Shown: positions 1-7,618 of the stretch, piece by piece
Layout of the letters: each line of letters starts with the position of its first letter
How positions within the stretch are numbered: position 1 is the stretch's first letter
NCBI RefSeq assembly: GCF_014856545.2
Contig: NZ_CP109811.1
Location: 1,606,001-1,670,000, forward strand
Reading direction: 5' to 3'
Length of the DNA stretch: 64,000 bases
Origin: Mesobacillus jeotgali
GTDB taxonomy: Bacteria > Bacillota > Bacilli > Bacillales > Cytobacillaceae
The notes under the pieces: model-generated
Databases searched by the model: none
What the model saw: only the letters and a program-made list of their open reading frames with translations
What the model was told of the DNA's origin: nothing
Translations under genes and position numbers: made by a program

Positions 1-1
1 C

Positions 2-169
2 AAACACGATCATCCGATTTATAATGGTATTATGTTCTTGGTATTTTTCTATTTAGCCATAATAATAGGCAATCATATCATGAAATCCACTAGGAAAACC
101 TTTTTTATAACGGTCTTGAGCTTGGCTATTTATGGGTCGATCCATATGACAATGTCTTTTATTTCTTGA
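2..169 (+). CDS. C-terminal end of an unidentified membrane protein (partial)
   Basis: An open frame enters from the left edge and stops at TGA 167-169, giving 55 residues. It holds two hydrophobic stretches (one starting IMFLVFFYLAIII, one FFITVLSLAIYG) separated by a basic loop, so it is probably the end of a polytopic membrane protein. The family cannot be named from this fragment. Codon use looks like that of the neighbours. Confidence 0.55.
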   Translation, partial: KHDHPIYNGIMFLVFFYLAIIIGNHIMKSTRKTFFITVLSLAIYGSIHMTMSFIS

Positions 170-241
170 AGTACTGAGCATGTAAAAAATTATAATCCAT
201 CAGCTTTGTCAGCGAAGAATTACCAGCGGGAGGGAAAAGTC

Positions 242-1114
242 TTGAAAAAAACAGTAGTTTCAATGATTGCTGCTTCGGTGATTTTAGCCGGATGCGGGGC
301 TGCAGAAGAAGCGCAGAAGCCAGAAGGCACCAGTGAAGAGCAAAAAGAACAAGTCTTAAATGATGAAAAAGCCGCAGAGGAAAAGCCGGAAACAGAAGCT
401 GCAGAACCAGAGGAGAAACCAGCTGAAGAGGAAAATAAGAGCGAAGAAGTAGTACAGGCATCACCACAATATAAGATGAAAGGCGATTTTTCTATCCAAA
501 ATATCGATAATCCAGATGAAAAAATTGTTTTATTGACAATTGACGATGCTCCGGATAAAAATGCTCTTGAAATGGCCAAGACGTTAAAAGATTTAAATGT
601 AAAAGCCATCTTTTTTGTAAATGGCCACTTCCTTGATACTCCCGAAGAAGGGGAAGTTCTAAAGCAAATTCATCGAATGGGCTTTCCAATTGGGAACCAT
701 ACATATAATCACAAATCGTTAAGGGAATTATCCGAGGAGCAGCAAAGGAAAGAAATTGTAGATCTTAATGACAGAGTCGAGGAACTGATTGGTGAAAGGC
801 CGGAATTCTTCAGGGCTCCATTCGGAATGAACACTGATTACAGCAAGCAGCTGGCCGCAGATGAGAAAATGCTGTTAATGAATTGGACCTATGGTTATGA
901 TTGGGAAAAGGATTACCAATCAAAGGAAGCTCTTGCGGATATTATGGTGAATACGCCTTTACTACGGAATGGAGCGAATTTGCTGATGCATGACAGGCAG
1001 TGGACAAGCGAAGCACTGGGGGATATCGTAAAAGGCTTGCAAGATAAGGGATATAAAGTCGTCGATCCTGAACTTATCGAAACTCCTGCAAATAAAGAAA
1101 CGGCTGCCCAGTAG
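242..1114 (+). CDS. Polysaccharide deacetylase (NodB domain) lipoprotein
   Basis: Predicted extracellular metal-dependent carbohydrate de-N-acetylase, anchored as a lipoprotein. TTG at 242 is preferred because GGGAGG lies 6-8 bases upstream and the product then starts with a signal peptide and lipobox (ILAGC). A low-complexity Glu/Lys/Ala-rich linker follows, then a NodB domain with all motifs visible: TIDDAP (metal Asp pair), HTYNH (metal His residues), RAPFG, YDWEKD and LLMHD. It is therefore probably active. The substrate, peptidoglycan or another wall glycan, cannot be told from sequence. The gene is single, with a terminator overlapping its stop codon. Confidence 0.85.
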   Translation: MKKTVVSMIAASVILAGCGAAEEAQKPEGTSEEQKEQVLNDEKAAEEKPETEAAEPEEKPAEEENKSEEVVQASPQYKMKGDFSIQNIDNPDEKIVLLTIDDAPDKNALEMAKTLKDLNVKAIFFVNGHFLDTPEEGEVLKQIHRMGFPIGNHTYNHKSLRELSEEQQRKEIVDLNDRVEELIGERPEFFRAPFGMNTDYSKQLAADEKMLLMNWTYGYDWEKDYQSKEALADIMVNTPLLRNGANLLMHDRQWTSEALGDIVKGLQDKGYKVVDPELIETPANKETAAQ

Positions 1115-1125
1115 CAGCCGTTTTT
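1101..1125 (+). terminator. Rho-independent terminator of the deacetylase gene
   Basis: CGGCTGC/GCAGCCG stem (1101-1107 with 1114-1120) followed by TTTTT. The stop codon of the deacetylase gene lies in the loop. Confidence 0.85.
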
Positions 1126-1197
1126 GATGTTTTAAAATGTCAATTGGTGCGAACTTAGAGTTCCGTTTGGTACGGAACCCGAAAGTGTTTCCTAGAG

Positions 1198-1632
1198 TTA
1201 TTTGCGTGGATAGAAGTACATAATCCTTCCATTGAATAAATGGAGCTCGCCCTGCAATTTTTTACCCAGGAACTTACTGAATTCATTTGCTTTTCCTTTG
1301 TCCCCAGCTGTCGCTGTAGGAGGAAGTGTAATTTGTATGTATGATTGTTCGCGTTCTGTTCCGTTTTCGTCGACAACTGCCTCTTTATCAACGCCGATTA
1401 GTATGGCATTATAACGGTCTTGGGATGATTGCAGGTAGAACCATATGCCTTTCCCATCCTCTTTTTCCTTCAGATCATAAGGAAATGCTGAATTTTCATA
1501 ATTCCAAGCAACCTGATCACCTGTTTTAGCAGTAATTTCCTTATAGTAATTAAATAAATCCTTTAGTTCTTCAGTGGAAATGGCTTGCTGAGATGATGAT
1601 GGTACAAGTTTAATATAAGCATTACTAGACAT
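1198..1632 (-). CDS. DUF1885-type conserved hypothetical protein
   Basis: A 144-residue soluble protein beginning MSSNAYIKLVP, with no signal peptide or membrane segment. The start follows AAGGGGA at good spacing. From memory it matches the DUF1885 family, small Bacillus proteins known as structures without assigned function. It faces the deacetylase gene convergently. No catalytic motif is visible and I do not assign a role. Confidence 0.7.
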   Translation of the reverse strand: MSSNAYIKLVPSSSQQAISTEELKDLFNYYKEITAKTGDQVAWNYENSAFPYDLKEKEDGKGIWFYLQSSQDRYNAILIGVDKEAVVDENGTEREQSYIQITLPPTATAGDKGKANEFSKFLGKKLQGELHLFNGRIMYFYPRK

Positions 1633-1791
1633 CGTCCAATCCCCTTTTCCTATCTATTCTTTCCCATTTTATCACTCCTGAAAAAGCATTGACAATAGAA
1701 TAAAAGCTTTTTAACTTCTTATACACTTGCCTTTTTGTCAAAAATAAATTATAATAATATTCTAAATATTTAATTAAAAAGGAGGAGGCAT

Positions 1792-2091
1792 ATGGAACTA
1801 TTCGAAAAGCTTTATGATGAGCATGAAAAGGTTCACGTCAGGTTTGTGGGGTTTACTACTAATGACACTCGTTATGACTTTGGGATTGTCTCTACTAACA
1901 TGTTTTTCGGAAAACCTCTGGTAGTCTGCATGCAGACGGGGCGTTCAGCACTCCTCGACCCTAAGGACATTGAAGACGTAGAATATTTGCAGAAAGCATT
2001 CCATATTACAGAAGTCCGGCAGGCTGAGGACCTTGCATTATTTTTCCAAGAAGAATTGCCGACAGCCCCGTTCCAGACTCAATACGAATAA
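1792..2091 (+). CDS. DUF3055 family protein
   Basis: A 99-residue soluble acidic protein beginning MELFEKLYDEHEKV, with a strong AAGGAGGAGG site before the ATG. The pattern VRFVGFTTNDTRYDFG...MQTGRSALL resembles what I remember of DUF3055, conserved across Bacillales with unknown function. It is transcribed alone and followed by a clear terminator. Nothing in the sequence suggests an enzyme. Confidence 0.7.
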   Translation: MELFEKLYDEHEKVHVRFVGFTTNDTRYDFGIVSTNMFFGKPLVVCMQTGRSALLDPKDIEDVEYLQKAFHITEVRQAEDLALFFQEELPTAPFQTQYE

Positions 2092-2105
2092 GCGGGAGAA
2101 GAGAG

Positions 2106-2128
2106 CAGGCCAAAAAGGCCTGTTTTTT
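2106..2128 (+). terminator. Terminator after the DUF3055 gene
   Basis: CAGGCC, AAAAA loop, GGCCTG, then TTTTTT. Confidence 0.85.
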
Positions 2129-2195
2129 AGTTTCATGATATTCCATGATGAAAAGTTAACGCATAGGGCAACAATGATCTAACTTTTGAGCAAAT

Positions 2196-2310
2196 AGTGT
2201 CATACTAATTGTTTTTAAGACATATATAATGGGTAAGTATAATAAAATTCACATTATATAAAATAAAAGTGTTATACAATTTAGGCTTGAAATCTTAATA
2301 GTGTTATATT
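2196..2310 (+). promoter_or_regulatory. Three CcpN-like operator boxes upstream of SR1
   Basis: Three near-identical direct repeats are present: AGTGTCATACT (2196-2206), AGTGTTATACA (2268-2278) and AGTGTTATATT (2300-2310). Each fits 10 of 11 positions of the CcpN operator consensus as I remember it from B. subtilis (TRTGHYATAYW), where CcpN represses SR1, gapB and pckA under glycolytic conditions. The last two are 32 bp apart, about three helical turns. The last box sits just upstream of a TATAAT at 2315-2320, which fits repression of that promoter. CcpN binding is inferred. Confidence 0.65.
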
Positions 2311-2372
2311 ATTATATAATTAGAAGTTGATGAAGCGCTTTCAAAAATCAAAACGAAAAGGAGTTTGAAAAG

Positions 2373-2495
2373 ATGGGCACAATCGTTTGTCAAACTTGCA
2401 ATGCTACAATTGACCATTTCGAAGATGAGAAAGTAACGGTATTATATTCAAAAAAATGCAACTGCTGCGACCATGAAGGTGCAGAGGAAAGATAA
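2373..2495 (+). CDS. sr1P: SR1P, GapA-binding peptide
   Basis: A 40-residue peptide starting MGTIVCQTC and containing FEDEKVT, very like the B. subtilis SR1P I remember. In B. subtilis SR1P binds glyceraldehyde-3-phosphate dehydrogenase GapA, stabilises gapA mRNA and promotes RNase J1 association. Two cysteine pairs (CQTC and CNCC) suggest a small metal-binding or folded unit. The start is preceded by AAAAGGAG. The gene is too short for most ORF callers and is easily missed. Confidence 0.92.
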   Translation: MGTIVCQTCNATIDHFEDEKVTVLYSKKCNCCDHEGAEER

Positions 2496-2507
2496 GAATA
2501 GATAAAA

Positions 2508-2538
2508 GGGCATGCAAAGCTGCATGCCCTCTTTTTTT
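2508..2538 (+). terminator. SR1 terminator
   Basis: GGGCATGCA/TGCATGCCC stem (2508-2516 with 2521-2529) followed by CTTTTTTT. An A-run on the upstream side lets it also work weakly on the minus strand, at the end of the speA side. Confidence 0.9.
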
Positions 2539-2574
2539 ACAAGATAAGAAAGTGTGAATTTTCACTTCGAGAAT

Positions 2575-2728
2575 TGTCTAGCTCCAGCTCCTAGCCCCTC
2601 GAGTCGCTTATCTAGCTGCGGCTCCTAACTCCTCGAGACGTTTCGGTCTTGCCAATGAAGTCAAAGAGCGACTTTACAGTCAGGCCCTCCAACGCTTGTC
2701 GGGGCTGAACAAGGCGCTTGCGCTTTTC
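2575..2728. repeat. Dispersed intergenic hairpin repeat, copy 1
   Basis: Two imperfect copies of a short unit (ctagctNcNgctcctaNccctcgag) are followed by a long imperfect hairpin with arms around 2650-2664 and 2670-2684 (core TGAAGTC/GACTTTA), then GCTTGTCGGGGCTGAAC. The element ends exactly at the speA stop codon. The same arrangement recurs at 5814-5960 and in part at 5966-6175. It has no coding potential. Confidence 0.8.
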
Positions 2729-4198
2729 TTATCTGATTGCTTTGTGTTCCTTGATCACTCTGAAGGATTTAAGTTCATCATCCTCTGGACCTTGTACCGG
2801 AAGGCCGGCCTCCATATTGGTCTTGATATATACAAGGTTTTCTTCTGTAATGATCTCTCCTGGAATGAAAATTGGAATTCCTGGCGGATACACCATTACG
2901 AATTCTGCTATGATCCGTCCCTCAGATTCCTCTACAGGCACAACCTCGGTATCGGCGTAGAACGCATCCCGAGGTGTCAACGCTAGTAATGGGATATCCG
3001 GAAGCATAACTTCTGCATGCACCTTTTCCGCAAGATGGTGAAATTCTTTAGAAAGTTCACGTAAGGCCTTAACAAGAATTTCAGCTTCTTTTTGTGTGTC
3101 TCCAGGTGTGATGATGCACAGGATATTGTACAAATCCGAAAGTTCCACTTCGATATTGTATTTCTCGCGAAGCCATTTTTCGACCTCGTATCCAGTAATA
3201 TTAAGGTCTTTGATGCTGATGAGTACTTTTGTCGGGTCAAAATCAAAGGTTGCATTCGTGCCAAGAAGGTCTTCTCCAGGGCAGTAAAGATGCTCAATTT
3301 CGTTTACCTGACCACGAATCCATTGCGCCAGCTTGATCGTCCTGTCAATGATGTCCCTTCCCTCAATGGCAAGTCTTCTTCTCGCCGTATCCAGTGATGC
3401 GAGCAACAGGTAAGAAGTAGAGGTGGTGGTCAGCATGCTGATGATAGATTGAACACGCTTAGAGGATACCAAACCTTCTTTTACATTCAGGATCGAGCTT
3501 TGCGTCATTGATCCGCCAAGCTTATGAACGCTTGTTGCAGCCATGTCAGCTCCTGCCTGCATGGCTGAAAGCGGAAGATCTTCATGGAAGTGGATATGGA
3601 CCCCATGGGCTTCATCCACCAGAACTGGAACGTGGTAGGAATGAGCAATCTCAACGATTTTTTTCAAGTCAGCTGCAAAGCCGAAATACGTTGGGTTGAT
3701 TACAAGAAGACCTTTTGCATCTGGATGCTGTTCCAGCGCCTTCTCGACTGAGTCAGTTGAGATTCCATGAGAAATTCCGAGCTTTTTATCAATCTCAGGA
3801 TGGATAAAGATTGGAATGGCTCCGGAAAAAACAATAGCCGACATAATCGATTTATGAACGTTCCGTGGAACGATAATCTTGTCTCCAGGTCCGCAGACAG
3901 TCATGATCATGGTCATGATCGCGCCGCTTGTCCCTTGAACTGAAAAGAAAGTATGATCAGCGCCGAATGCTTCAGCGGCGAGTTCCTGGGCCTGCTTGAT
4001 GATGCCCTTAGGCGAATGCAAGTCATCAAGGGGGCCGATGTTGATTAAATCAATGGACAGTGCATTGTCACCAATGAACTCTCTGAACTCAGGGTCAATC
4101 CCGCTCCCTTTTTTATGGCCGGGAATATGAAACTGGATCGGATTCTTTTCTGCGTGCGTTAATAGGCTTGTAAACAACGGTGTTTCTTTTTGTGACAA
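2729..4198 (-). CDS. speA: Arginine/lysine/ornithine decarboxylase family (SpeA)
   Basis: PLP-dependent fold-type I decarboxylase of 489 residues, matching the usual length of B. subtilis SpeA, the arginine decarboxylase that starts agmatine and polyamine synthesis. The PLP lysine lies in SVHKLGG (about residue 226) and the cofactor Asp in VDEAHG (about 195). A C-terminal Orn/Lys/Arg decarboxylase domain follows. The start is TTG with AGAGGTG upstream. It lies next to SR1 as in B. subtilis. Substrate choice among Arg, Lys and Orn is inferred from synteny. Confidence 0.9.
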   Translation of the reverse strand: MSQKETPLFTSLLTHAEKNPIQFHIPGHKKGSGIDPEFREFIGDNALSIDLINIGPLDDLHSPKGIIKQAQELAAEAFGADHTFFSVQGTSGAIMTMIMTVCGPGDKIIVPRNVHKSIMSAIVFSGAIPIFIHPEIDKKLGISHGISTDSVEKALEQHPDAKGLLVINPTYFGFAADLKKIVEIAHSYHVPVLVDEAHGVHIHFHEDLPLSAMQAGADMAATSVHKLGGSMTQSSILNVKEGLVSSKRVQSIISMLTTTSTSYLLLASLDTARRRLAIEGRDIIDRTIKLAQWIRGQVNEIEHLYCPGEDLLGTNATFDFDPTKVLISIKDLNITGYEVEKWLREKYNIEVELSDLYNILCIITPGDTQKEAEILVKALRELSKEFHHLAEKVHAEVMLPDIPLLALTPRDAFYADTEVVPVEESEGRIIAEFVMVYPPGIPIFIPGEIITEENLVYIKTNMEAGLPVQGPEDDELKSFRVIKEHKAIR

Positions 4199-4411
4199 TT
4201 GACGATCACACCTCTTTAATGTATTGGATTTACTTGTTTATAGGTTATGATTAGCTTTTGAAAAAATAAAACACATGCATTATAGCACTAATCAAGGTGT
4301 TTGCAAAGAAATTCAAAATATAATGAAAAACTGCGATTAGCATAAAGAAAACAGGAAATATGGGTCCTATAATAGAAGTATTAAAGAAACGGCATTTGAA
4401 GGAGAGGAAAT

Positions 4412-5371
4412 ATGAACTGGAATACAGATGTAACACACCTTTTAGGAATACAATACCCGATTGTTCAGGGAGGTCTTGCGTATCTGGCTTATTCAGAATT
4501 GGCCGCAGCTGTATCGAATGCAGGAGGACTGGGTCAAATAACAGCAATGTCTCTCCCGGACCCTGAGGCATTAAGACAAGAAATACATAAAGTCAGAATG
4601 CTGACTGACAAGCCATTCGGAGTTAATTTTGCCATCGGGCAGCATGGAAGGCCGTTTTCTCATTTTCTGGCTGTTGCTATAGAAGAAAATGTTCCTGTTA
4701 TTTCGATGACAGGGGGAAACCCTGCACCGATTTTTGATCAGTTAAAAGGGACCGACATTAAAAAACTCGTCCTTGTAGCAGCGAAAAGGCAGGCGCAGAA
4801 AGCGGAGGAGCTAGGTGCAGATGCAGTGATGGTTGTTGGCCAGGAAGGCGGTGGACATTTAGGCAAGAGTGATATAGGAACGATGGTGCTTATTCCATCT
4901 GTAGTAGATGCAGTGAGCATACCTGTTATCGCTTCAGGTGGAATTGGTGATGGGAGAGGCCTGATGGCAGCGTTGAGTCTTGGAGCACAAGGGATAGAAA
5001 TGGGTACACGCTTCATCGCTACCAAAGAATGCGTACATGCAAACGAGCTGTACAAGCAGAAGCTTGTTGAAGGCACCGAAAATGACACCACAGTAATTAA
5101 AAGGACGCTTGGGATGCCAGCAAGGGCGATTGCTGGCCCATTGACGGAAAAAATCCTCGAAATAGAGAAACAAGGCGGGGGTTATGAAGTATTAAAAGAG
5201 TTGATCAGCGGGAGTGCAAACCGTAAGTATATATATGAAGGTGATGAGGAAAATGGCTTTGGCTGGGCTGGTCAGGTGATGGGATTGATTAAAGACTCTC
5301 CATCAGTGGCTGAGCTCTTTGACAGAATCATCAAAGAAGCTGAAGAAATAAGAACTATATGGAGTAAGTGA
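4412..5371 (+). CDS. Nitronate monooxygenase / FabK-like FMN flavoprotein
   Basis: A 319-residue TIM-barrel FMN protein of the 2-nitropropane dioxygenase family, which includes nitronate monooxygenases and FabK enoyl-ACP reductases. Visible motifs are PIVQGGLAYL near the start, the Gly-rich GQEGGGHLG (about residue 150), and the FMN phosphate site ASGGIGDGRG plus GAQGIEMGTRF. ATG follows GGAGAGG. B. subtilis has no gene here between speA and yktA as far as I recall, so this may be a lineage-specific insertion. Substrate is unassigned. Confidence 0.8.
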   Translation: MNWNTDVTHLLGIQYPIVQGGLAYLAYSELAAAVSNAGGLGQITAMSLPDPEALRQEIHKVRMLTDKPFGVNFAIGQHGRPFSHFLAVAIEENVPVISMTGGNPAPIFDQLKGTDIKKLVLVAAKRQAQKAEELGADAVMVVGQEGGGHLGKSDIGTMVLIPSVVDAVSIPVIASGGIGDGRGLMAALSLGAQGIEMGTRFIATKECVHANELYKQKLVEGTENDTTVIKRTLGMPARAIAGPLTEKILEIEKQGGGYEVLKELISGSANRKYIYEGDEENGFGWAGQVMGLIKDSPSVAELFDRIIKEAEEIRTIWSK

Positions 5372-5474
5372 GGTCCCATTTTCTTGCGATTCGATACAAA
5401 TACCTGTACAATCGATAAACATACAAAGGATGCCCAGGAGCTGCCAGGGCATAGCACAAAAAGCAGGTGAAAGA

Positions 5475-5762
5475 ATGGAATACCAGTATCCAATAGACTA
5501 CACATGGTCTACAGATGAAATCGTTGTTGTTATTCATTTTTATGAATGCATTGAAAAGGCATATGAAAAAGGAATTGAACGAGATTCCTTACTTGATGCA
5601 TACCGACGTTTTAAAGAAATAGTGCCAGGAAAGGCCCAGGAAAAAACACTTTTCAATGAATTTGAAGAAGTGAGTGGCTACGTACCATTCCAGGCAGTAA
5701 AAGCGATTAAAGAAACTGGCTCAGGTGAAAAGATAAAAGTAGTACAGAAAAGGAAAAAATAA
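5475..5762 (+). CDS. yktA: UPF0223 family protein YktA
   Basis: A 95-residue soluble protein starting MEYQYPIDYTWSTDE, the conserved N-terminus of the UPF0223/YktA family, with AGGTG before the ATG. A longer frame upstream lacks a ribosome site. Function is unknown. The family is mostly helical and found in Bacillales and related Firmicutes. It lies downstream of the flavoprotein gene and ends in a strong terminator. Confidence 0.88.
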   Translation: MEYQYPIDYTWSTDEIVVVIHFYECIEKAYEKGIERDSLLDAYRRFKEIVPGKAQEKTLFNEFEEVSGYVPFQAVKAIKETGSGEKIKVVQKRKK

Positions 5763-5780
5763 GAACCAGATAAGAATGAA

Positions 5781-5813
5781 GAAAGAGCCCATGCAAAATG
5801 GGCTCTTTCTTTT
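5781..5813 (+). terminator. Terminator after yktA
   Basis: GAAAGAGCCCAT/ATGGGCTCTTTC, a perfect 12-bp stem with a 5-nt loop, followed by TTTTG. Confidence 0.88.
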
Positions 5814-5960
5814 GTCCAGCTCCGGCTCCTATTTCCTCGAGACGCTTGTCTAGCTGCGGCTCCTAACTCCTCGAGACGCTTCGGTCCTGCCAATGAAGTC
5901 AAAGAACGACTTCACTGTCAGGCCCTCCAGCGCTTGTCGGAGTTGGGCAGTCGCCCCCAC
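5814..5960. repeat. Dispersed intergenic hairpin repeat, copy 2
   Basis: Nearly the same as the element at 2575-2728: two 5' units ending in CCTCGAG, then a hairpin with TGAAGTC/GACTTCA core and a 7-base loop (AAAGAAC), then CCCTCCAGCGCTTGTCGG. Outer positions also pair (CCTG/CAGG), giving a 15-bp stem with two mismatches. It starts right after the yktA terminator. The 5814-6180 stretch holds repeats only and no gene. Confidence 0.8.
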
Positions 5961-5965
5961 TTTTC

Positions 5966-6175
5966 GATTTGTCTAGTGTCGCCTCCTAGAAACATCGGAA
6001 ACCTCAACTCCGCCGGCAGAAGCAAAAAGCGCTTCTTTGTCGGAGTCTCCAGTTTCCATGTTTCTGGACAGTCGGCTATACCTTTCGATTTCTGCCCTGC
6101 CACTGAAGTCAAAGAACGACTTCACTGTCAGGTCCTCCAGCGCTTGTCGGAAATGGGCAGTCGCCTACGCATTTC
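5966..6175. repeat. Compound hairpin repeat, copy 3
   Basis: Two parts. The first is a large inverted repeat: AGAAACAT near 5988 pairs with ATGTTTCT near 6064, and inside it CTCCG and AGAAGC arms pair with GCTTCT and CGGAG. The second repeats the TGAAGTC/GACTTCA hairpin and CTCCAGCGCTTGTCGG tail of copies 1 and 2. So two related hairpin modules stand in tandem between yktA and yktB. Confidence 0.75.
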
Positions 6176-6180
6176 AAGGT

Positions 6181-6801
6181 TTATGCCAATTTATATAGGG
6201 GTAATATTTCTTTAAATACAAACTCAATTTTGGAAAGCATTTCATCACCGCTTAGTTTAACAGCTTCCTCACGGGGGATGTTCAGGCCGCATAGGATTTC
6301 AGCTTTTTTAACGGTTTGCAGGCGCTTGAACATGGAAAGCAGTTCATCCTTGGAAAGCTCACTGTGAAGAGTCGCTTCTGGCTTCATATGGTCGATTGAC
6401 CAATAGAAATCCTTTGGGGTCCTGGTGTAGATGGAATCGATATTATCTTCGAGTTTTTTACCGATGTTTTCCTTCTCTGGTGCTTCGTAAATTACAGCAA
6501 ACCAGATAAAGACATGGGTTTCCCATAACCCAATCTGAAAATGGGGGAGCATCTTATAGCCTCTTGGGTTGCTGGCGAACGCTACCCAAGTATCCTTAGG
6601 CGGATTCTTCGTTCTCCTGGCATGTTTAGCGACATGGTAATGCATCTCATCGCCTGCAATGCTTGAGAGCGTTGGAGTGAAGTGTTGGCCGAGGTCTTCC
6701 AGTTTCGGGCGGATCTGGGATTTTAAAGCCTCCATTCGTTCATCGAGGCCGTCTATTTTGAAAACATCGAAATCTGCTTGTTCAAATCCTGTAAATGACA
6801 A
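6181..6801 (-). CDS. yktB: UPF0637 (DUF1054) family protein YktB
   Basis: A 206-residue soluble protein starting MSFTGFEQADFDVF, the signature of the UPF0637/DUF1054 family. Start is TTG with AGGAGG eight bases upstream. The family has structures but no established role, and no catalytic motif is evident. The order speA-yktA-yktB-ykzI-suhB matches B. subtilis. Its stop abuts the repeat block at 5966-6175, and no separate terminator is visible. Confidence 0.88.
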   Translation of the reverse strand: MSFTGFEQADFDVFKIDGLDERMEALKSQIRPKLEDLGQHFTPTLSSIAGDEMHYHVAKHARRTKNPPKDTWVAFASNPRGYKMLPHFQIGLWETHVFIWFAVIYEAPEKENIGKKLEDNIDSIYTRTPKDFYWSIDHMKPEATLHSELSKDELLSMFKRLQTVKKAEILCGLNIPREEAVKLSGDEMLSKIEFVFKEILPLYKLA

Positions 6802-6969
6802 TATAAAAACCTCCTAGTACTTTGTCAAATATTGTAGCAAAATCTTTATGAAAAAAGAAGCGACAGGCATTTTTCCGAGTCCTGGGTATACGCACAAATT
6901 TGTACCACTGCCAACTGAAAATTCATACAATAAATAAAAAATCAGAAATTAATAGAGGAGTGTAAATTA

Positions 6970-7164
6970 ATGAAACAACTGATAAACTCAACAAGAAAAA
7001 GAAATGGTGAACTACAAAGAACTGCTGTTCTGCGTTTGGAAATGGATTATGAATTAGCTACCCTTTTTGACGCGATGTCAGAATCTGATAAACCGAAAAT
7101 GAAAGAATGCAAACAGAAGCTCGAAAGAATTCGACAAGAATTATTACGATTAAAAGCTTTGTAA
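6970..7164 (+). CDS. ykzI: Small conserved protein YkzI
   Basis: A 64-residue highly charged, probably helical protein (MKQLINSTRKRNGELQ). The heptad-like C-terminal part (LERIRQELLRLKAL) suggests a coiled coil. GAGGAG precedes the ATG. Assignment to ykzI rests on size, charge pattern and position between yktB and suhB. Function is unknown. It is divergent from yktB. Confidence 0.65.
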   Translation: MKQLINSTRKRNGELQRTAVLRLEMDYELATLFDAMSESDKPKMKECKQKLERIRQELLRLKAL

Positions 7165-7240
7165 GAAATAAAATGTTCTGCGAAAGAAGAAGGCAAGGTA
7201 TGATGATAACAATGGAAAACTGCAGCAATCAAGACTCTTG

Positions 7241-7275
7241 ACGAACTCCTGTAAAGCTGATGGAGTTCGTTTCTT
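7241..7275 (+). terminator. Terminator after ykzI
   Basis: ACGAACTCC/GGAGTTCGT stem with a 12-base loop, followed by TTCTT. Confidence 0.7.
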
Positions 7276-7618
7276 ATGTGAAAATGACCCATTAAAGTGC
7301 AAAAATGAAAGAACCGATCCTAAAAAAACATATAATTTTTAAGTCTTACAAGGCGACACTGCGGGCGAATGAAGGAATAAGCAATCTAAATGCCTAATTG
7401 ATGGTATTATTGCAGCAGTGAATTTATAGGTTAATCATAATACCTCTGTCGGAGTAACCCATTGTGAAAAATAGTCATTTTACATCGTGGAATTTTGCAT
7501 GTTCTATAGTTGCCGCGGGTAATCCTAATACTTGATGATATTGAACATTTTCCGATAAGCTTAAATAGATTCCTAAAGCTTGTTTGATCGTAAAAATATA
7601 TGAACGGGGGAAAGCTGA
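7276..7618. other. Non-coding stretch before suhB
   Basis: 343 bases without a convincing gene, hairpin or repeat on either strand. It is AT-rich near suhB. I see no promoter with good -35 and -10 matches, though transcription of suhB must start here or read through the preceding terminator. Confidence 0.5.

Larger units (their letters stand above)
2327..2538 (+). ncRNA. SR1-like dual-function small RNA
   Basis: The inferred transcript runs from about 6-8 bases after TATAAT (2315-2320) to the terminator ending at 2538, roughly 210 nt. This is close to the 205 nt I recall for B. subtilis SR1. It contains the SR1P reading frame and lies beside speA, as in B. subtilis. There SR1 acts as a base-pairing RNA on ahrC mRNA and also encodes a peptide. 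The start is uncertain because no good -35 is visible. A cre-like sequence (TGAAGCGCTTTCA, 2331-2343) lies at the start of the transcript. Confidence 0.75.
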
